From Stramenopiles sp. TOSAG23-3 (Eukaryota; Sar): 10,277 bases of DNA. Shown piece by piece: positions 5,757 to 10,277 of the stretch (position 1 is the first letter of the stretch; every line of letters starts with the position of its first letter). A program made the position numbers and the translations under genes. The stretch is taken from positions 1 through 10,277 of the forward strand of contig LT642830.1 of assembly GCA_900128585.1 (NCBI GenBank), in the 5' to 3' direction. The notes beneath the pieces were generated by a model. The model ran no database searches. It was given only the letters and a program-made list of their open reading frames with translations, and was not told the origin of the DNA.

Positions 5757-7145
5757 TTAAAAAACTGCGGGCCACGTGCTGTGCCGCCCGGTGGCAGCGT
5801 CTTCCCATCGCCGCATCGGAAACACTTTTCTTCGTTCGACGAGCGCAGCGTCTACCGCCGCACACGTGTTTCCGTCGATATTCCCCTTGCACGCGGTTCT
5901 AACGTTCCACAACAGCAACGTGTCAACGTAGCTAAATCCTCTCTTGTCCGACGCTTGTGAGTCCGTTCTGATCTCTCCTTCGGTGCCCACTACGTCGAGA
6001 TAGATGGCACCGGGCGGCGAGTACGAATCTTGGTATGTGGGTGAAACCACTCGATCCAGAAACACCTGAGAGTAGAAGTTTCTTAGACGCTCCCACTCGT
6101 CCAGCGTAGCCGGGCACCACGCTGTAACGTTCGGAATGTTGATAATCTTGGCACATTTTTCCATCAAATCTTTCGGGTGGAGCCCGATCTTGCCGGCCGC
6201 CCATATTTCTGCGGCGACCAGGACGAGTTCGCTCGGCGGACTTCCCGCCAAACTCATGAGGAAGAGCTTGTTGGCCGCTTTGTAGCTCGCGCGCTGTTGG
6301 GCGTTGGAACGGTAAAACTTGTCCCATTCTGCAAACGACTGAACCAGGTTGTTCACGTTTTCTCCGGCCCCTCCGTTATACACGAAATTGCCGTCCCATG
6401 CCAGAGGGTCCGAGTCCGTGAAATTGACGTAGTCTCCCGTATACAACAGCGCGCGCCTGTTCGTGGCAATGAGTTCCGACAGACTCGTCGAGTTGACGCT
6501 CGTGTAGTTGTCTCCCGAGCTTGGGACAAATCCGACGCCCGATGACGCAAAAGAATGTTTGATCTGCTTCCAAAATGCTTGTTTCTCCTGGTTTGTCGCC
6601 CCGGGGTACTGCGCATTTCCCGTGCAACCCTGGCAGCCGTGTCGCGTCAGCATCATCACCACCACCTCCTTCGGGTGGTCTCTGAGGAACGCCGCAACGG
6701 CGTCGAAGTAGGTCATAGATTTTTGGTTGGATTCGACCATGTGGAGCGAGTACCAGTCTTTGCTTCCGACAGCCTTGCTCGGCGGCGACGTATAAATGGT
6801 TCTCAGATCCAAGAAACGAATCCCTGATTCGAGCTGCGTCGTGACGTTGTGCTCTTGCGTCTGAGCGTTCTGTCGAATGAAGTCTCCGACGAACCCGTCA
6901 AGAGAGTGAAACGTGTGAAGCAACCAAGAAGCCCACGTCGGCAGATCATTGGCGTCGTCGGCGACGGTGGAGCTGAGATCGTACGTCAAAGTGTCGTGCG
7001 TGCCTGGAAGAGCAAGATCGAGCAGCGTCAGGTTGCCCAGCACGGGTTCCAAGTCACCCATCCAGGACGAAAGGCGCGGCGGTGGGCTCGCGCGGACGGT
7101 GGTCAGCAGTGCCACGGTAGCTAGGTAGAGAATCCACCAGGACAT
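5757..7145 (-). CDS. Secreted PLC-X (PI-PLC-like) phosphodiesterase, 462 aa
   Basis: This family contains a TIM-barrel phosphodiesterase related to bacterial PI-specific phospholipase C, which cleaves phosphatidylinositol or GPI by a two-histidine mechanism. The ATG at 7145 gives a clear signal peptide (MSWWILYLATVALLTTVRAS, cleavage near residue 20); upstream open codons contain only a TTG. The core residues are present in order: ALPGTHDTLTYDL with His50 and Asp51, GIRFLDLRTIY with Asp113 and Arg115, and YSLHMVES with His135, so the enzyme appears catalytically intact. IYLDVVGTEGEI (381-392) is a late barrel strand. Six Asn-X-Ser/Thr sequons (N38, N100, N213, N218, N241, N339) and eight Cys point to a secreted, lysosomal or surface protein. 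No C-terminal hydrophobic anchor is seen; it ends in a basic tail. There is no Y, C2 or PH domain, unlike eukaryotic signalling PLCs; it is closer to PLCXD or bacterial types. Substrate is unknown. Confidence 0.87.
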   Translation of the reverse strand: MSWWILYLATVALLTTVRASPPPRLSSWMGDLEPVLGNLTLLDLALPGTHDTLTYDLSSTVADDANDLPTWASWLLHTFHSLDGFVGDFIRQNAQTQEHNVTTQLESGIRFLDLRTIYTSPPSKAVGSKDWYSLHMVESNQKSMTYFDAVAAFLRDHPKEVVVMMLTRHGCQGCTGNAQYPGATNQEKQAFWKQIKHSFASSGVGFVPSSGDNYTSVNSTSLSELIATNRRALLYTGDYVNFTDSDPLAWDGNFVYNGGAGENVNNLVQSFAEWDKFYRSNAQQRASYKAANKLFLMSLAGSPPSELVLVAAEIWAAGKIGLHPKDLMEKCAKIINIPNVTAWCPATLDEWERLRNFYSQVFLDRVVSPTYQDSYSPPGAIYLDVVGTEGEIRTDSQASDKRGFSYVDTLLLWNVRTACKGNIDGNTCAAVDAALVERRKVFPMRRWEDAATGRHSTWPAVF

Positions 7146-8011
7146 TTTGTGGCGCAAGCGGCAGTATAGCACGCACCGAACCAACAAATTAGTACCAAGT
7201 ACGAAAATTGCTGTTTTGAACGCTTATGTTTCAATATAAAATGAATTCAAATGATAAATCCAAACAAAGATTACTCATACAAAAATTTTCGTAGAATAAG
7301 AATATGCTCAGGAGGCACTCGCGCACCCACAATGGCAAGGCGCCATCGATAAAGAAATCGCATCGATAAAGGCAAATGACACATTTAAATTTGAACCGAT
7401 AACAAAATCGCACGCAAACGACAACATGAAAATAAACAAGAAGCCGAAAGCATTCACATTAATTTTTTTACACTCCTCCCCTCACACTGCTCGCTGTGTT
7501 CTTATTGTATTGGATATAGTACGTAGAATAAATACCCAGGAGGTATTAAATTTTCAACAACAAAAAATCACAAAAAAAAAATAACTTCTTTTTATTTTTT
7601 ATTTTTTGTATACGACTCGTATTATTATAAGGAAATACTGTAGAGGTATTATTATTATTATACCTTTTAGCATGCAGTCGAGTCGGTCTGGTCGGTCTAA
7701 TAATATAATTATTATAATATTTATTATCTAAAAATATAATAAGCTAACAACAACATAGTCTACGAGGTAATTAAAATGACTCGTAGTATTTATTAATAGT
7801 ACCAGTAGTAGCTTCGCCATCTATCTTACTTTAACACCATCATGCTTTGCTGAGAAAGAAACATTTGTTTTACTTCGTTAGTTAACCATTGCTGCAAGAT
7901 GTTCGTTGCGCATATACAAAGGGAGAGAGCATTTTCAAACAATCTCGGTATCGCAGACTTCAAAGCAGAAAGCAAGTCAGCTGGCATAACAGAAAACGCT
8001 TCGAGGTGCAC
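7146..8011. promoter_or_regulatory. Divergent promoter region between the PLC-X and FYVE/ankyrin genes
   Basis: About 870 bp between divergent starts. The PLC-X-proximal part (about 7300-7430) is less AT-rich and carries tandem CATCGATAAAG units (see the repeat entry). A pyrimidine-rich patch (CACTCCTCCCCTCACACTGC, about 7470-7489) and ATT/TAA runs (about 7648-7663, 7697-7735) follow. From about 7880 the composition becomes gene-like before the FYVE gene ATG at 8012. The plus-strand frame of that gene is open from 7886 but has no ATG until 8012. An ATG at 7899 in another frame opens a 48-codon ORF ending at 8045. No gene is supported in the rest. Confidence 0.5.
7344..7413 (+). repeat. Tandem CATCGATAAAG elements
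   Basis: CATCGATAAAG occurs exactly at 7344-7354 and again at 7361-7371, 17 bp apart. A third, looser copy of the wider unit follows: TCGATAAAGAAATCGCAT (7346-7363) against CCGATAACAAAATCGCAC (7396-7413), matching at 14 of 18 bases and exactly 50 bp away. They lie 200-270 bp upstream of the PLC-X start, a reasonable place for repeated transcription-factor sites, but function is only inferred. Confidence 0.55.
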
Positions 8012-8045
8012 ATGGCGCAGAGCGACCCGGAAGACCTGCGTTTGA
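7899..8045 (+). other. Upstream ATG frame overlapping the FYVE gene start (possible uORF)
   Basis: An ATG at 7899 opens 48 codons ending at TGA 8043-8045, out of frame with and overlapping the main ATG at 8012. If the transcript starts upstream of 7899, this would be an overlapping uORF expected to reduce translation of the FYVE protein. The peptide resembles nothing known. Alternatively transcription starts between 7902 and 8011, or a spliced upstream exon joins here. It is listed as a regulatory possibility, not as a protein. Confidence 0.3.
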
Positions 8046-10090
8046 CTACGCTGGATAAAAACAAGTTGGACACGTTGATCCAACTCACTTCCACCGGTTT
8101 TCGACGAGGGGAAATCTTTATTAAGAAAAATTCAGAGCGTTCGAGGCAGCTGGAATGGTTGAGAGGCCTCGTGTGGGAACAAGACCATGCTTGTTGGTCA
8201 AACGGCGTGCGTTATCCAAAAGGGAAAACTGGAGTGAAACCAAACTGCTTCTGTTGCAGAATTTTGGTCTCCTCGGCTGCCTCTGCCCGGCGGGGAGGAT
8301 TGCAAATCTCGGTGAGGCACCATTGCCGTCGCTGTGGTAAACTGGTGTGCTCCTTATGCTCAAAACATGAGCTCAAACTTTGGGCTTTCTGGGATGTAGA
8401 CAGCGAAACCCTAAAAGCATGGAAAAACGAAGAAGATAGGGAGTTAATGCGCACTTGCGATGTTTGCATAAAGACTCTGCGGGAAAAATCAGCTGCTGAA
8501 AAGGAGGAATTAGCGGGAGGAGCCGCCGAGGTAGCCAAGAGGCGCAGGGGTAGCCTTTTTACAGAGGAGAGTTTGAGATTGAGTGCTGCAAAAGAGGGCG
8601 TGAAGAACCAGGCTGAATCCAAGGTCAAGGGCGTTTCAAAAACTAAAACAGAGGCAGAAATAGACAACGAAGAAGGTGAATCCCAAATAGTCTGCTGTGT
8701 TTGTAGGTGTGATCTTGCTTTTTTAGAAGGTTGGGGTGTGTACGAAGTCAACCAACTCCATACGGAATCGGACTTCAACTCGACCAATGGCGAAAGGCCC
8801 AAAATGTACGTTTGTGATTCCTGCAATATTCAGACGGTATACTCCGGCGAAAGAAGGCGCTATAGAGTGTTCGTCAGGGATATTCCTCCATGGATGTGCA
8901 ACGAGGATGTTCATGACAACTTTGTCAAGTTTGGAGATGAACATGGGAGAGAGAACTTGAAATTCGAAATAGCCCGGTGCGAAATAACACTCGACAGGAA
9001 CTGCATGCCATATTTGTCGGACACGGGGAAAGCCCGCGCAATAATCGAGCTGTACAAAAAAGATGCTCAAAAATGGTTGCTGACGAAGAAATTCGTGACG
9101 ATTTTTCGCGATAATTCGAGGCCCCCAGAGGAGGAGACCGCGGAAATGGTTTTGTCCAGTCAACCCTTGGGTGTTTGGGACCGTGGGGGGAAATTTACCA
9201 TGAACTTGTCTGCTGCTGTAGAAGTGGCTCAAAAGAAAATGGCCAGTCACAATGAAAAAAGAGTTCAAAAGCGAATTTTACGGGCAAACAGGCGAGCACA
9301 TGGTGGAGTCCTCCGATGCCCTGGTAGGCTTGGCGGTTGCGTTGGGGGGCTGCAAGAGAAGCAACATAAAAAGACGGGGCGTTGCCCTGAATGCGGAGGC
9401 CTTCGGGTGAGCAGGGACGAGTTAGTCAAAGGTCGACGGATGGCATCTTATGATGACGCGATAGATGCTGCTCGGATGAACGACGAAGCGAGGCTCAATG
9501 GTATCTTTTCGCTCGTATCTAGGAGGGTGACAAAGAAAGGTAAGCCAGGGAATGGAGTGAAACAGTCCGGTCAATTCACCTCGCCAACTTTCCACGCTGA
9601 AGACCGTGTTCAAGACGGTGACGAAGGTGCCTCACGGGGTTGCGGGAAAAGTTTTCGGGGCCAGACACCGCTGCATGTTGCGGCCATGAGCGGTTCATAC
9701 GAGTCTGTTAAAGTTCTTTTGGCGCTCAATCATATCAAAGAACCAGAAGACCCTGCTGCCGATATACCCCCAGTGCGCCTGCCCCTGGACGTTTACAACA
9801 GTACCCCTATGCACTCGGCCGCAATGGCTGGACATGCAAAAATACTTGCCCTACTGCTGCATCATGGAGCAAAGAAAGTAGTAAACAACCGAATGAAACG
9901 ACTACCGCTGCACTACGCCGCTGCCAACGGCCACTTTGAATGCTGCAAAATCTTGCTCCAGTCGGAGAAAGAGCAATTGTACATGAAGGACATATTTGAC
10001 AAAACTGCGCTGGATCTGGCAAGAAAGTCAAAAGAACCGAACGCTGAATGTATCGCGTACATGACCAAACTTTATACGGACACCGCATGA
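8012..10090 (+). CDS. FYVE zinc-finger protein with RRM-like domain, extra Cys clusters and ankyrin repeats (692 aa)
   Basis: FYVE fingers bind PI3P on endosomes. A complete one lies at about 79-155: Cys pairs C79/C82, C105/C108, C113/C116 and C149/C152 give all eight zinc ligands, and SVRHHCRRCGKLVC carries the PI3P-binding R-HHC-RCG motif; a WEQD at 55-58 may be the WxxD element, set further upstream than usual. The C116-C149 loop is rather long. Residues 159-224 are a charged linker. IVCCVCRCDL (227-236) and CDSC (268-271) form a second Cys cluster. Residues 284-366 follow an RRM-like order (RVFVRDIP, NEDVHDNFVKFG, GKARAIIEL, KDAQKWLLTKKFVTIF). A C-x6-C-x14-C-x2-C cluster sits at 436-461. 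Ankyrin repeats start near 549 (GQTPLHVAAMSGSYESVKVLL), 597 (STPMHSAAMAGHAKILALLL), 630 (LPLHYAAANGHFECCKILL) and 663 (KTALDLARKS), with a possible cap at 477-500. The ATG at 8012 (CACATGG) is the first in frame. FYVE and ankyrin calls are firm; the RRM call is tentative. Confidence 0.9.
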   Translation: MAQSDPEDLRLTTLDKNKLDTLIQLTSTGFRRGEIFIKKNSERSRQLEWLRGLVWEQDHACWSNGVRYPKGKTGVKPNCFCCRILVSSAASARRGGLQISVRHHCRRCGKLVCSLCSKHELKLWAFWDVDSETLKAWKNEEDRELMRTCDVCIKTLREKSAAEKEELAGGAAEVAKRRRGSLFTEESLRLSAAKEGVKNQAESKVKGVSKTKTEAEIDNEEGESQIVCCVCRCDLAFLEGWGVYEVNQLHTESDFNSTNGERPKMYVCDSCNIQTVYSGERRRYRVFVRDIPPWMCNEDVHDNFVKFGDEHGRENLKFEIARCEITLDRNCMPYLSDTGKARAIIELYKKDAQKWLLTKKFVTIFRDNSRPPEEETAEMVLSSQPLGVWDRGGKFTMNLSAAVEVAQKKMASHNEKRVQKRILRANRRAHGGVLRCPGRLGGCVGGLQEKQHKKTGRCPECGGLRVSRDELVKGRRMASYDDAIDAARMNDEARLNGIFSLVSRRVTKKGKPGNGVKQSGQFTSPTFHAEDRVQDGDEGASRGCGKSFRGQTPLHVAAMSGSYESVKVLLALNHIKEPEDPAADIPPVRLPLDVYNSTPMHSAAMAGHAKILALLLHHGAKKVVNNRMKRLPLHYAAANGHFECCKILLQSEKEQLYMKDIFDKTALDLARKSKEPNAECIAYMTKLYTDTA

Positions 10091-10203
10091 GGCTAAATTG
10101 ACAGTTTTTAACAACTTTTGCAACATTGTAACGCATTTTACAGTCAAATTAAATATATAGGTGATAATAAGTACATTTATTAGTATACTATACTATGATT
10201 CTA
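10091..10203. other. AT-rich 3' spacer after the FYVE/ankyrin gene
   Basis: After the TGA at 10088-10090 the sequence becomes AT-rich with no open frame of note. It includes ATTAAATATATAGG near 10147-10160 and TATACTATACTATGATTCTATTA near 10184-10206, plausible poly(A)-region sequence but without a canonical AATAAA. Confidence 0.45.
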
Positions 10204-10277
10204 TTATTTTTTCAAGGGAGACGTTGCGACGAGAGCACGGATGCAAGTATCTTTGGCGCGGAATTGAAAAATAGTAA
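10204..10277 (-). CDS. Possible 3' end of a minus-strand gene cut by the right edge
   Basis: At about 10213 composition changes abruptly from AT-rich to gene-like up to the window edge. One minus frame reads TIFQFRAKDTCIRALVATSP then LKK and a TAA at 10206-10204, with the AT-rich spacer starting right at the stop, as at the other gene ends here. Other frames also stay open for 20-odd codons (minus-strand LLFFNSAPKILASVLSSQRL, and a plus-strand frame ending before 10277), so frame and strand are not proved. No family can be recognised from 23 residues. Confidence 0.25.
   Translation of the reverse strand, partial: TIFQFRAKDTCIRALVATSPLKK

Noticed and set aside
7231-7413. Minus-strand 60-codon ORF in the divergent spacer
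   Set aside because: It starts at GTG, is rich in Phe, Cys and Leu as expected from random AT-rich DNA, and ends in poly-T/A sequence.

Overview
This window looks like nuclear DNA from a eukaryotic microbe, probably a compact-genome protist or alga. Every recognisable gene is eukaryotic: dolichol kinase, the RNase P/MRP subunit Rpp29, a FYVE/ankyrin protein, a PH-like protein, a secreted PLC-X protein and a CaaX-box tail. Genes stand singly on alternating strands with their own AT-rich spacers, not in operons. Each recognisable gene reads as one uninterrupted exon from an ATG. Coding DNA has mixed composition (roughly 45-50% GC by eye), while spacers are strongly AT-rich with poly-A/T runs and ATT/TAA microsatellites. 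A stramenopile-type protist would fit FYVE+ankyrin architectures, but the exact lineage cannot be fixed from this sequence alone.

Layout, left to right. (1) 3-116, +: last 37 codons of a protein ending in a basic stretch and the prenylation box CAIL. (2) 117-1191: AT-rich spacer with a perfect palindrome and a purine tract. (3) 1192-1950, +: 252-aa PH-like protein. (4) 1951-2524: spacer with a 21-bp-arm inverted repeat and several partial copies. (5) 2525-3238, -: Rpp29/POP4. (6) 3239-3879: spacer between divergent genes with a hairpin and a TAA microsatellite. (7) 3880-5601, +: dolichol kinase. (8) 5602-5756: short spacer between convergent genes. (9) 5757-7145, -: secreted PLC-X-type phosphodiesterase. 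(10) 7146-8011: divergent promoter region. (11) 8012-10090, +: 692-aa FYVE / Cys-pair / RRM-like / Cys-cluster / ankyrin protein. (12) 10204-10277: probable 3' tail of another gene entering from the right.

The genes do not form one pathway. Loose themes are membrane and lipid biology (FYVE and PH-like domains, PLC-X, CaaX tail) and the secretory pathway (dolichol kinase feeds N-glycosylation, and the PLC-X protein carries six N-glycosylation sequons), but neighbours of this kind in a eukaryote need not be linked. No mobile element, CRISPR array, tRNA or rRNA was seen. The most unusual items are the domain combination of the gene at 8012-10090, the hidden CaaX tail at the left edge, and families of short motifs that recur only in the spacers.
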